Of a stretch of DNA of 64,000 nucleotides, positions 17,701-26,214 are shown in pieces. Position numbers and translations under genes: made by a program. Under the pieces are notes generated by a model. It saw only the letters and a list, made by a program, of their open reading frames with translations, ran no database searches and was not told the origin of the DNA. Each line of letters opens with the position of its first letter. Positions within the stretch are counted from its first letter, which is position 1. Origin of the DNA: Bradyrhizobium sp. CB1650 (GTDB lineage: Bacteria; Pseudomonadota; Alphaproteobacteria; Rhizobiales; Xanthobacteraceae); the NCBI RefSeq assembly GCF_029761915.1, contig NZ_CP121695.1, positions 5,795,501-5,859,500 of the forward strand. The letters are read 5' to 3'.

Positions 17701-20700
17701 CGTGGTAGTATTGTTGATCGGTCCCGACAGCGTGTAGCTGAAGTTCACTGTGCCGCTGGAGCCATCCCCGGTGTAACCGGTCAAGGTGAGAAGACCTTGG
17801 CCTGTGTTCACGACCCCGTTGGTGGTGCCGAAGGCCTCGATCTGCGCCAACGAGAAGGTCGTGCCGCCGACCACGAGATCCTGGATCCCGTCGATTGCGA
17901 GGATCGTGAAGCTGCCCGTCGTGGTCGCGCCGCCCGACCCGGCAGCCGAACCGTTCGGACTGAGCCCGGCTTCGGACACCGTCGCATCCGGGCCAGTCGC
18001 CTGTGCCGTTACCACGGCGGCGCGGTTCAGCAACTGAGCCTGCGTGAATGTCCCGTTGCCGAACCGATAAAGCTGAATATTAATGTCGGTGTCCGTGCCG
18101 TCAGGAGAGCCGCCACGCACGTCGGTCACGGTGAGACTGCCGTTCGGATTCTGCACGAAGCTGTAGTTGCTCGTCGTTCCCGAATAGACCGCGGTATTGG
18201 TGCCGCCGCCGCCGTCGAGGACATCGTTGCCGCCGCCGCCCGTGATGACATCATCGGCGGTCCCGCCAAAGACCAGGTCGGCACCTGCGGAGGTGACCGC
18301 GGCCGCGCCGTCAGAGATCGCGACATTGTGCTGGACCGCCAGCCCCTGCGGGCCGTTCGGGTTGATCGCGAGTGCGCCGTCATTGAATGTCAACGAGAGA
18401 TCGTCTCCGCTCAGCGTCGCGGTCGGCGCGCCCTGGATCGACACGACATTCGCGCCGGGAGTCTTGACGTGGACGTCGACGACGCCGTCGCCCGTCATCG
18501 CAAACGATAGATTCGATCCATCGCCGGTCGCGGACAACAGATCGGCGCGCATCGGCAGCAGATCGATATGCGTGACGTCATCCTGCGTGGTACCGAGCGT
18601 GACAGTGAACGTGCCGCCGCCATAGGGCAGGAAGATGCTGTTGCTGTCGTAGGCATACCAATTGCCGGCGTTCTGGATGACCTGGCCGGTGGCGGCGTTG
18701 GTCACGTTGAGCGCCATCGCGCCGAGATCGGGCGCCGTCGGATCCGGTGTGATCGTCGCGGTGATCACGTTGCCGTTGGTGGTCTCGGAGAGGCTCGCCT
18801 TCTGCTGCGCGGCGATGCGCGCGGCGAGGTCCTCCGAGGTCACGAACTCATAGCCCGCATTGAAGGCATAGGCGATGAAGTTGGTGAACATCTGGGTGGT
18901 GTAACCGGCTCCATGGCCCGCCCCGCCGGTGCCGTTCGTATCCCAGTCAGTCGCGCCATAATCGTGCCAGGGCCACACAACGATAGGCGTCTGCGAATTT
19001 GCCGAGACCTGGTTGAACAGCGATTCCCAGTCGGCGAGCGCCTGCGCGACCGTCTTGTGCTGATACTCGATCTCCGTGAAGTCGAAGGTGATGTTCGGAG
19101 CGATGTAGACCGAGCCGGTGTGGTTCGGGTCGATGTAGCCGAACGCGTTCGGATAGCCGGAGCCGACGCCGGTCCATCCGCCGTTCACATAGCCGGTGAG
19201 GCCACCACCGCTCGGGTAATATTGCAGGATATTGGCCGACGTTCCGACGGTGTCGTTGGCGCCAGGCACCGCCGCTCCGGCGACCTTGATGCCGAGATTC
19301 TGATCCAGAAGCGTATTCGACTGTCCGAATTCGTACGCAAAGGTCCAGTTCGGCGCATTGGCTGGCGCGTTGACATAGAGGGTGTTGGTGTTCTCACTCC
19401 AACTGGGGTCCGGTGGATTGATCAGGTGGGTATACGAGTGGCTGCCAATCTCGCTGCCCATGGCCATGATCGCCTTGTAGTAGGGAGCGGAGACGGCCCA
19501 GTTGGTGGTTTCCCCTTTGGCAGGACTATCGCCGATATTGGCATAGAACGAGCCGACGAAATTATATTGCTGCTTCCACTGCTGCAGGATGGGGATCAGC
19601 GCGTCATAGATGCCCTGTTGGCCCGCGCCCGGCGACACGTCAGACGGGAATTGGGACTGATCGAGGTCGGTGCGGGAGTCGACGATCCCGGCCATCCGCG
19701 TGATATCGATCGCCAGGCTCGGCGTCGTGCCAAACACGGCGTTCTGGATCGCGTGTTGCAGCAGGTTGCTGTCGCCGAGCAGGCCGGTGGTCGCAAAATG
19801 CGTGTTGGTGCCGCCCGTGGTGGTCTGCACCACGCCGGCCACCGTCGCTCCGTTCTGGATGTTGATGTCCGCCAGCACCGTCGTCGCGGTCTGGCCATAG
19901 CCCGAGAAGGTGAGATAGCCGGTATTGGTGTAAAAGCCCTGGGTCGTCCCCGCGAACTGACCGCTGGCGCCGCCGATCATTTGGCCTGCGGTGTAACCGC
20001 TGACCACCGGATTGTGATTGGCGAGCGCGGTGGGATCGGCCGTGAGCGAATAGGTTGCCGTTCCAGAACTGCCCAGCGTGAGGCCCAGCAGCGCCTGCAT
20101 GTTGGCGTAGGAATTGAGGGGCAGCGGCGCGCCAGTCTGGTCATTGGTCAGGAAATTGCCGGCCGTGATGATCGGCACATGATAGTCGTAGACCACGTGG
20201 GTCAGCGCGCTGACGATTGCCGACACCTGGCTCGACTGCACATCCTCCATGCTCGGGAAGATTAGCGCGCTGTACTGCGACAGCTTCGCGACATTGGTCA
20301 GGTCGGCCTCGGTCAGGAGGTCATAGGAGACGCCCGCCGCCTCCGCCTGGTGCTGCGCGGCCATGAACAGATCGGCATAGGCGGTCTGGCCTGCAGCTCC
20401 GCCGCCGAAATACAGGGCCGCCGTTGTCGCCGAATAGACGATGCCGACTTTCTTGACCGTGTGGTCGACCGGGACCAGCGTCGACGGATCTGTGATGGTG
20501 TATTGCGGAGCGGTGAAATCGGCTGGCAGTCCGACGCTACCGTTGATCAAGGCGGCGAAATTGATCGAGGTGGGTGCGGAGCCCCCCGTGGGCGTCAGCA
20601 GCACCTGCGGGATCGCCAATTCGACGCTCTTGCCATCGGCCGACATGGCGAACTTGAGCGGAGCGCCGTTGTTGAGCAGGGTCTCGGTGTGGTTCGACGT

Positions 20701-21585
20701 GACTGAATACAGATAGGGCTTAAGGAGATTGTCGTCGCTCGGGTCAAGCGCGAACTTTACCTCATATTCTGCGCCGACGCTGCCGAACGGCGAGTAACCG
20801 GTCGTGGCGTTTTGATCCGTGTTCAGATAGATGACGGTGGTTGATCCGATCACCTGATCGCTCGCATCGGTCGCGTCGATGCCGATCACATAAGTCTTGC
20901 CGAGTGTCGTATCATTGATCAGGGCACCGTCGACCTGGTAATTCGCAACGGTGTTTCCCGGTCTCTCGACGGAATCGGCCGCCGGCCAATCCGCGAACTG
21001 ACCATCGAGCGTGATCACGTTTCCGATCGTGACGGGGGTTACCGGGACAGAGGGATCGGTGATGACGTAGAGCGGGGTGGCACTGAAATTTGCTGGCAGG
21101 GCTTCCCCCGCGCCATTGTTGATCAGGGCCGTAAAACCAATCGAAGTGGGCGCAGTCCCGCCCGATGGCGTCAGCAGCGCCTGTGGGATCGCGACTTCGA
21201 CGCTCTTTCCATCGCTGGAAATACCGAAGTCGAGCGGCGCGTTACCGTTGAGCAGTGTGTTTGTGCTGTCGTACAGGTAAGGATGAAGGCCTGTCGCATC
21301 AGCTACGAACAGCACGTAATACTCGGCGCCGCCGAACACCTGCAGGCCTGTCGCGGTGTTTCGGTCCGTATTGAGGTAGATGGCGGTTCCGGCTTGGATA
21401 AGCGGATCGCCTGGCGCCATCGCCTCGATGCCGATCACATAGGTCTTGACCGACGCATCGGAGAGCAACTCACCGAAGACCTGATAGTCTGCCACGCTGT
21501 TGAGCGGCCGCTCAACGAGATCGGCCAACGTCCAGTCGCTGAAATCGCCATCGAGTGTGATCCGGTTTCCGATCTTTGTCGGCAT
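14782..21585 (-). CDS. RTX protein with polysaccharide deacetylase domain, probable T1SS substrate
   Basis: 2,267 residues, no signal peptide. Order of parts: two copies of a β-sandwich module starting ITLDG-x-F-x-DW (about 1-180 and 182-365), similar to CBM9-like domains; a reductase/flavodoxin-like domain as in PelA (about 375-590); and a deacetylase domain (about 620-910). The deacetylase has D636 (GIVDSRTD), the histidine pair H716 and H720 (SHSYTH) and a later H874 (WPWHDYG). A β-rich region and a short RTX block (about 1100-1135) follow, then two VCBS/cadherin-like modules (about 1190-1710). Further calcium-binding GGxGxDxL nonapeptides end in a typical RTX C-terminus (about 2115-2160 and beyond). 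Expected role: an extracellular, calcium-folded enzyme that deacetylates the polymer. GAGGG precedes the ATG by about 10 nt. Exporter not linked by sequence but present at 31555-36945. Confidence 0.85.
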   Translation of the reverse strand: MPTKIGNRITLDGDFSDWTLADLVERPLNSVADYQVFGELLSDASVKTYVIGIEAMAPGDPLIQAGTAIYLNTDRNTATGLQVFGGAEYYVLFVADATGLHPYLYDSTNTLLNGNAPLDFGISSDGKSVEVAIPQALLTPSGGTAPTSIGFTALINNGAGEALPANFSATPLYVITDPSVPVTPVTIGNVITLDGQFADWPAADSVERPGNTVANYQVDGALINDTTLGKTYVIGIDATDASDQVIGSTTVIYLNTDQNATTGYSPFGSVGAEYEVKFALDPSDDNLLKPYLYSVTSNHTETLLNNGAPLKFAMSADGKSVELAIPQVLLTPTGGSAPTSINFAALINGSVGLPADFTAPQYTITDPSTLVPVDHTVKKVGIVYSATTAALYFGGGAAGQTAYADLFMAAQHQAEAAGVSYDLLTEADLTNVAKLSQYSALIFPSMEDVQSSQVSAIVSALTHVVYDYHVPIITAGNFLTNDQTGAPLPLNSYANMQALLGLTLGSSGTATYSLTADPTALANHNPVVSGYTAGQMIGGASGQFAGTTQGFYTNTGYLTFSGYGQTATTVLADINIQNGATVAGVVQTTTGGTNTHFATTGLLGDSNLLQHAIQNAVFGTTPSLAIDITRMAGIVDSRTDLDQSQFPSDVSPGAGQQGIYDALIPILQQWKQQYNFVGSFYANIGDSPAKGETTNWAVSAPYYKAIMAMGSEIGSHSYTHLINPPDPSWSENTNTLYVNAPANAPNWTFAYEFGQSNTLLDQNLGIKVAGAAVPGANDTVGTSANILQYYPSGGGLTGYVNGGWTGVGSGYPNAFGYIDPNHTGSVYIAPNITFDFTEIEYQHKTVAQALADWESLFNQVSANSQTPIVVWPWHDYGATDWDTNGTGGAGHGAGYTTQMFTNFIAYAFNAGYEFVTSEDLAARIAAQQKASLSETTNGNVITATITPDPTAPDLGAMALNVTNAATGQVIQNAGNWYAYDSNSIFLPYGGGTFTVTLGTTQDDVTHIDLLPMRADLLSATGDGSNLSFAMTGDGVVDVHVKTPGANVVSIQGAPTATLSGDDLSLTFNDGALAINPNGPQGLAVQHNVAISDGAAAVTSAGADLVFGGTADDVITGGGGNDVLDGGGGTNTAVYSGTTSNYSFVQNPNGSLTVTDVRGGSPDGTDTDINIQLYRFGNGTFTQAQLLNRAAVVTAQATGPDATVSEAGLSPNGSAAGSGGATTTGSFTILAIDGIQDLVVGGTTFSLAQIEAFGTTNGVVNTGQGLLTLTGYTGDGSSGTVNFSYTLSGPINNTTTVPTGNDTVDASGFNDSILLTIHGAGGVATASDNLVIRALDDVPTAVADSGYGVVENGVSLVSGNVLNNDLSGADAPKGFVSWSAADATTIAALNTYGTLVQNNDGTWSYTLDSSRAATQALTSKDVLPEVLNYTMTDADGDQSSSTLTITITGADATAAATVVTAQATGPDATVSEAGLPTGSGSGSATTTGTFTISASDGIKDLVVGGTTFTLAQIQAFASTNGVVNTGEGVLTLTSYTGDGLSGTVSFSYTLSGPINNATKVPTGSDTVDATGFNDSVLLTVHGSTAATASDNLVIRAVDDTPKAVNDGPSTVTEGSLSPLTGNVLSNDASGADAPLSFVSWGANDAAAITALNTYGTLVQNNDGTWSYALDSNRAATQALTSASNLSFTLNYTVKDADGSQSSAMLTINIQGVDGSFIIGTAGNDTLTGTSTANVGQTILGLGGDDTLTAGIGGNTTLDGGDGNDTLRDAGRTAPASIIDTMIGGAGNDTYVVTRANDVITEQPTGGTDTIQTNLASFVMPDYVENFVYTGNTGTTVTGNVSDNTFRGFDGISTINGGDGTDTAIFSGQLGQYTKTTNPDGSITLVDTRSGSPNGTATFSNVELFQFSDGLVTAAQLAAAVLVNGTGSSDNLTSTTPGAIINGLGGADTLTAGAANQTLNGGAGADILKDNDQSGITLIGGAGNDTFVVTNAATVIQENPNEGTDTVQTTLSTLQLSANVERLVYTGSGSFSSTATAAGETITGGVGADTLGDGGFANVTLRGGGGADTFTVTNAQTIVTETAGATGSTVMTLLASYSLPANVQNLTYTGSGNFVGNGNGLANTITGGAGNDTLSGGGGNDRLIGGAGNDLLTGGNGSDTFAFAPVNPTTTSGGVYVAGFGKDVITDFLANGTNTSHDVLELSLSMFMSGTTATALVNGTAQNAAGGLVTVAQQGTNVVITIDPTDSITLNNVSLATLKAGVSVDFHLV

Positions 21586-21781
21586 GGATGTGATCCCTCA
21601 AATTAGATCATCGTGCCGCAGCAATTGACTCGCATGACCGCGTGATGCGGCGCGATGAATTCGCAAAGGCCTGAATTGTTCGAAATTGCGAAATGCTGAG
21701 ATCTTGACGGACTGCTAAACCCCGCCTCCCGGTTGACGCGCCACTACAAGGCCAAACGGGTGACCTGTCCAACGCGAAACC

Positions 21782-21797
21782 CTGTTGCGTGTCAGAG
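21782..21797. promoter_or_regulatory. Weak copy of the shared palindrome, upstream of the RTX deacetylase
   Basis: CTGTTGCGTGTCAGAG matches the minus-strand form of the other sites (CTGATGCAGGTCAGAG) at 13 of 16 positions, but in the opposite orientation. It lies 196 bp upstream of the deacetylase ATG. The 408-bp gap 21586-21993 otherwise holds nothing I can name. Confidence 0.3.
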
Positions 21798-21993
21798 TTT
21801 CTGGACGCGCTCGCCGCCGTGACGCCGGTCGGCATTCGCGCACCGCGCGCCACGTCATCGCACACTCAAGGTGCCGTCTCAGACGACGTCAATTCTCCCC
21901 GAGAGCATCAAAGATGCCGCCGCGCGACGCAGTACCGTCGGCTCGACGAACACGACGGGATCGGAGGGATTGACCGGCGGCGGCGAATGCTAC

Positions 21994-22668
21994 TCAGCTA
22001 CGGCGAAGGCGTGGCCGCCTCTTCTTTGAAGCCTGTGCACTCGTGCTGCCGACCCGCGCGAGAGCAAGCGCCGCCAGCACGGTGCGATTGGAGACCTGGA
22101 GCTTCTGGAAGACGTGATGAAGGTGCACCTTGATCGTGCCATCCGCAATATTCAGCCGGCGCCCGATTGCCTTGTTCGATAATCCTTCCGACACCAGACG
22201 CATGATCTGGCGTTCGCGATCCGTCAGCGTCTTCAAGGCATTCTCGGATGCCAGGTCGCGAGGAGCCGGATGCTCGGAAGGCAGAGGCAGGGAGTCCCGA
22301 CCTTCCGCGATCCGGCGCAAGGTCTGCAGAAGCGCTTCGGGTGCCATCTCTTTCAAGAGGATACTGTGACCATTGATCGCGGATGATGCGACCAATTCGT
22401 GATCTCGCTCCGATGCAGTGAAGAACACCAATCGCGTGTGAAGCTCTTCCGAGTTCACAATGGAGAGTAGTTTGAGACCGGAGAGGCCGGGCAGCGCGAC
22501 ATCGACGATGGCGATATCCGGCTTGAGATTGCGCAAGGCCTCGATGCAGCCCGCTCCGTCACCGCAGGATGCGACGATTCTGAAGTCGCGATGAGCTTCG
22601 AGCAGACCACTCAAGCCCAATAGCACCACCGGATGCCGGTCCGCTATGACGACGCTGATACGACCCAT
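21994..22668 (-). CDS. NarL/FixJ-family response regulator
   Basis: 224 residues. The receiver domain has the acidic-pocket D10 (ISVVIADRHP), the phospho-acceptor D56 (DIAIVDVALPG) and the conserved Lys in ILLKEM. The LuxR-type DNA-binding domain (LTDRERQIMRLVSEGLSNKAIGRRL and the recognition helix GTIKVHLHHVFQKL) occupies residues about 145-205. No histidine kinase is encoded nearby. Its position directly upstream of the RTX deacetylase gene, same strand, makes the polysaccharide locus a plausible target; the dimeric palindromes described above would suit such a protein. This link is inference. Confidence 0.87.
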   Translation of the reverse strand: MGRISVVIADRHPVVLLGLSGLLEAHRDFRIVASCGDGAGCIEALRNLKPDIAIVDVALPGLSGLKLLSIVNSEELHTRLVFFTASERDHELVASSAINGHSILLKEMAPEALLQTLRRIAEGRDSLPLPSEHPAPRDLASENALKTLTDRERQIMRLVSEGLSNKAIGRRLNIADGTIKVHLHHVFQKLQVSNRTVLAALALARVGSTSAQASKKRRPRLRRS

Positions 22669-23294
22669 CTGGGCGATCCCAACTTCCCCCTAGCGTGATG
22701 AGCCGCACCCAGCCCCCGCCTATTCCGCGAACACTGCCACGTTTCCGCTGACGGCGCATCCCTCAAGCGCCGGTCGGATTGCCACGACAGACTGCTCCCG
22801 ATTACGGTAAATAGCACACGAGGTTCGCCGGTTCTGTGAAGCAGGACACACAATTCCTGTTTGATGCCTCGTCGTTAATTCACGCATGGGATGCAGCACC
22901 GTACGTGCAGCGGTAAAGTTATGCCGTCCGACGCCTCAGCACGACAATCGCCTTCAGCGCACGCGACATCCGTTCACGGTCAGAACGGCTATACCCAAAG
23001 ATATATATGGATATCGGGAATTCGAATCTAACATTTGTCAAATGCTCTGCGAAGTACGGAGCGTGCGAGTTCCGGCAACGAGAGAAAGGGAGGAAGGCAG
23101 AGGAGAGATGAGAGGACAGCCGTCGATCTACACGATCGACTGATTTCGAGACCAAGATCTGATTTCAAAAACCAATACCTGATTTCAAGACCGAAACCCG
23201 ATTTCAAGACGAAGACATCATTCGCTCGAGTTAGAGAGTCGGATGTCGACTGCCCCGTCTAGATTGTCATTGCGTCAAGGGCTGGGAGAGTAGA
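22669..23294. other. Divergent intergenic region between two LuxR-type regulators
   Basis: 626 bp without a supported gene; open frames here lack ribosome binding sites and conserved motifs. It must contain the promoters of the two diverging regulators. The right half carries the four-unit tandem repeat listed separately. The segment 23000-23040 is AT-rich compared with its surroundings, as expected near a promoter. Confidence 0.6.
23140..23216. repeat. Four tandem 19-20-bp repeats upstream of a LuxR-type regulator
   Basis: Four consecutive units beginning at 23140, 23159, 23179 and 23198 follow the pattern (C/T)GATTTC-A/G-AGACC-N. Unit lengths are 19, 20, 19 and 19 bp, close to two helical turns, so bound proteins would line up on one face. 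The array ends about 80 bp before the ATG at 23295. The first three units begin with CTGAT, the same half-site as in the shared palindromes of the polysaccharide locus. Confidence 0.6.
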
Positions 23295-24167
23295 ATGCAG
23301 AGGCGACGATTTATCGCAACCGTTGTTATTGGCAAAAGCGTATTAATAAGAGAAGGCATCGCTGGAATTCTGCGATCCGCAAATTTTCGTACTCTAAGCT
23401 CCGTATCATGTGTCGAAGACCTGCCGCCGAGCAAGCTGCAGCCCCAGGATCAGCTCGCTTTGATGGTACACACAGGCGGCGAGTTCGATGCGGTGATCGA
23501 ACAGCTCGAATTCCTGCGGGATCGCAATCCGAGGGCTCGCATTGCGATCGTCAGCGATCACTATCGGCTGGATGAGGTGGTCGCAGCGTTTCGTGCGGGT
23601 GCCAACGGCTATTTCGTCGATGTCATGACGTGCGACGTCTTCATCAAATCCGTCGAACTTCTGATGATGGGCGAAACCGTTTTCCCGCAGGCTTCTCTGA
23701 TGTCGTTTGCGTTCGAACCCGGGAACGGAAAGCCGGAGCGGCAGGGCAAGGGCGATCACGGGCTCCCTGCCCCTGAGAACGGCCAGATGGCGCAGCAATT
23801 GTCGCCACGCGAGAAGTCGATCCTGCAGTGCCTGATCGAGGGCGACTCGAACAAATCCATCGCGCGCAAGATCGACATTGCCGAGGCGACCGTAAAGGCT
23901 CACGTCAAGGCCATCCTTCGCAAGATCCGGGTTCAGAACCGGACCCAGGCGGCGATCTGGGGGATCAACCACTGGTGTTTCGCTCGCCCAGCAAATGCAG
24001 GGAGCGCACCTACGCCTCCGACCGTCAAGATCGGCAAACGGCCCTTCGACACGATCGAGGTAGCTTCCGACATCAAGCAGATCGAGGCGTCTTCGATGGA
24101 GGTGCCCGCGCCGCTGACAAACCATGTCAAGGTGCGCCGTCTCGGCCGCCAGCTTCGAGGCAATTGA
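23295..24167 (+). CDS. LuxR-family regulator with degenerate receiver domain
   Basis: 290 residues; GGAG lies 7 nt before the ATG. The N-terminal 125 residues fold like a receiver (TVVIGKSVLIREGIAGIL at the start), but the acidic pocket is absent. The position of the phosphorylated Asp is occupied by MVHT in QLALMVHTGGEFD. Regulation by phosphorylation is therefore unlikely. The LuxR-type helix-turn-helix is intact (LSPREKSILQCLIEGDSNKSIARKIDIAEATVKAHVKAILRKI, about 172-215). A 75-residue basic C-terminal tail follows and has no obvious family. It may bind a small molecule or another protein instead. Target genes are unknown; the neighbouring surface-polysaccharide genes are candidates. Confidence 0.85.
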   Translation: MQRRRFIATVVIGKSVLIREGIAGILRSANFRTLSSVSCVEDLPPSKLQPQDQLALMVHTGGEFDAVIEQLEFLRDRNPRARIAIVSDHYRLDEVVAAFRAGANGYFVDVMTCDVFIKSVELLMMGETVFPQASLMSFAFEPGNGKPERQGKGDHGLPAPENGQMAQQLSPREKSILQCLIEGDSNKSIARKIDIAEATVKAHVKAILRKIRVQNRTQAAIWGINHWCFARPANAGSAPTPPTVKIGKRPFDTIEVASDIKQIEASSMEVPAPLTNHVKVRRLGRQLRGN

Positions 24168-24332
24168 GGCGTGGCACGACGTTGCGCGTCGTCCCTGCCG
24201 CCGGACCTAAGGACTGCCGCGCTCAATGCATCGTGAGGGCGACAGTTACGCCTTGAAACAAGCGCAGAGCTTGCGCCTCCATGCCGAGATGCCGCGCCCA
24301 TTCGACCTGAATCATAGGCCGCATTGGCTGGT

Positions 24333-25100
24333 CTAACCGAGGCCTCCGTCGACCTGGAAGCACTGGCGCGTGATGCGCTGACTCTCGTCGGAGGCCAGGA
24401 ACAGCGCCATACGCGCGACGTCATCGGACGTCACCGCATCGGGAATTGCCTGCCGCGCACGCAATTCGGCAATCTTCTGCTCATCCGGAAACCAGAGCCG
24501 GCGCTGGCGCTCCGTGATCACCATGCCGGGCGCGATGGCATTGACGCGGATACGGTCGGGGCCGACGAGCCGGGCGAGCGAGTTGGTGAAGCCGACGATC
24601 GCCGCCTTCGCTGCGGCATAGGCCGGCAGTGCCGGCGCACCGCGCATCCAAGCCACCGACGACATGTTGATGATCGACCCGCCGCCGCGCGCCTGCATCT
24701 GCGGCACGATCGCTTGCGCCGCGAAGAACACATGCTTGAGATTGACGCCGATCATCCAGTCGAATTCGGCCGGCGTCACTTCGGAGAGCACGTGACGTTG
24801 GTCGTTGGCGGCGTTGTTGACCAGCACCGCCGCATCGCCAAGTGCCCGGCGAACCTGCGTCATGGCGATCCGAAAGGCCTCGATGTCCAGGAGGTCGCAC
24901 GGCACGAACAGCGGCGCGGAGCCTGATGCGTCTGCCACCTCCTCCACCAGAGCCTCGCCTGCCTCGGTGTCGATGTCGAGAAAGGCAATGCGGGCCCCTT
25001 GAGCCGCAAACGCCCGCACGAAGGCGGCGCCGATGCCGCTGGCGCCTCCGGTGATCAACACCACCCGGCCCGCGAGGCCGGAATAACTCGTCTGGGTCAT
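24333..25100 (-). CDS. Short-chain dehydrogenase/reductase of a sugar-uptake operon
   Basis: 255 residues, the typical length of a classical SDR. Visible motifs: cofactor-binding GGASGIG, the acidic residue after β2 (FLDID) that favours NAD, NNAA, the catalytic Ser (MSSVAW) and Tyr/Lys (YAAAK), and the C-terminal QVDGG. The ATG overlaps the stop of the upstream ATPase gene (ATGA), so it belongs to the ABC operon. It probably oxidises the imported sugar or polyol; substrate unknown. The stretch 24168-24332 to the convergent regulator holds no gene. Confidence 0.9.
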   Translation of the reverse strand: MTQTSYSGLAGRVVLITGGASGIGAAFVRAFAAQGARIAFLDIDTEAGEALVEEVADASGSAPLFVPCDLLDIEAFRIAMTQVRRALGDAAVLVNNAANDQRHVLSEVTPAEFDWMIGVNLKHVFFAAQAIVPQMQARGGGSIINMSSVAWMRGAPALPAYAAAKAAIVGFTNSLARLVGPDRIRVNAIAPGMVITERQRRLWFPDEQKIAELRARQAIPDAVTSDDVARMALFLASDESQRITRQCFQVDGGLG

Positions 25101-26206
25101 GCGATCAGCCGCTCCGTCTCAGGGTCGAACAGGCAAATGCGCCGCGTCTCGAGGGCAAATGCCGCGGACGTACCAGACGTTGGACGGATATCCGGCGTGA
25201 TACGCGCCATCGCAGCCTCGCCGCCGAGGCGCAGCAGCACAATCGTTTCGGCACCGGTGGGCTCGACCATCTCTACCGGCGCGCTAACGACGATCGGCGC
25301 ATCGCCGGAAAATACCCGGCTGGCTTCGGCGATGCATTCGGGCCTGATCCCAAGCACCACCTCCCGGCCGACAAACGAAGCTGCCGCATCGTATCCCTGC
25401 AGGCGAAGGCGGACTTCATCCGGCCGCCCCGCGCCGATCACGACCACCAGCCTGTCGTTCTCGGCTTCGAGCCGTGCCGGCATCGTGTTCATCGGCGGCG
25501 AGCCCATGAAGCGCGCGACGAACAGATTGGCCGGATAGCGGTACACTGTGTCGGGATCGGCGAACTGCTGCACTTGTCCATGATGCATCACGGCGATCCG
25601 CGTCGCCATCGTCATCGCCTCGATCTGATCATGGGTGACATAGACGATAGTGGCGCCGATGCGTTGATGCAGGCGCTTGATTTCCATCCGCATCTCGACG
25701 CGCAATTTGGCGTCGAGATTGGAGAGCGGCTCGTCGAACAGGAAAAGCAGTGGATCGCGCACCAGGGCCCGCCCCATCGCCACGCGCTGACGCTGGCCAC
25801 CCGAGAGCTGCGACGGCTTGCGACCGAGCAGTGGCTCGATCTGGAGCAGCCGGGCAACGTCCGCGACCGCCGCCTCCTGCTCCGCCTTCGGCACATGGCG
25901 GCATTCCATGCCGAAGGTGATGTTCTGCCGCACCGTCATTGACGGATAGAGCGCATAGGACTGGAACACCATGGCGATGTCCCGATCTTTCGGGGGGATG
26001 TCGTTGACGACCCTGCCGCCGATTTCGACGGTCCCGGCGCTCGGGCGGTCGAGCCCGGCGACGATGTTGAGCAGCGTGGACTTGCCGCAACCGGAGGGCC
26101 CGACCAGCACGGTGAATTCACCCGGGCCGATCTCGAGGCTAATTCCTTTCAGCACATCGACGGCGCCGAACCTCTTGTGAACATCGCGGATGGTGAGAGC
26201 TGACAT
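25097..26206 (-). CDS. Sugar ABC transporter ATP-binding protein (UgpC/MalK type)
   Basis: 369 residues. Walker A GPSGCGKST, Q-loop VFQSYALYP, signature LSGGQRQRVAMGRAL, Walker B LLFLFDEPLSNLD and the switch histidine (YVTHDQ) are all intact. The C-terminal third is a TOBE-type regulatory domain, as in the CUT1 carbohydrate importers. It lies 8 nt behind the second permease and overlaps the SDR gene, in one operon. It energises uptake of an unidentified sugar. Confidence 0.94.
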   Translation of the reverse strand: MSALTIRDVHKRFGAVDVLKGISLEIGPGEFTVLVGPSGCGKSTLLNIVAGLDRPSAGTVEIGGRVVNDIPPKDRDIAMVFQSYALYPSMTVRQNITFGMECRHVPKAEQEAAVADVARLLQIEPLLGRKPSQLSGGQRQRVAMGRALVRDPLLFLFDEPLSNLDAKLRVEMRMEIKRLHQRIGATIVYVTHDQIEAMTMATRIAVMHHGQVQQFADPDTVYRYPANLFVARFMGSPPMNTMPARLEAENDRLVVVIGAGRPDEVRLRLQGYDAAASFVGREVVLGIRPECIAEASRVFSGDAPIVVSAPVEMVEPTGAETIVLLRLGGEAAMARITPDIRPTSGTSAAFALETRRICLFDPETERLIA

Positions 26207-26214
26207 GCGGGCCC

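Noticed and set aside
23140-23216. Tandem repeats as a CRISPR array
   Set aside because: Units follow each other without spacers and differ in sequence; no cas genes are nearby.
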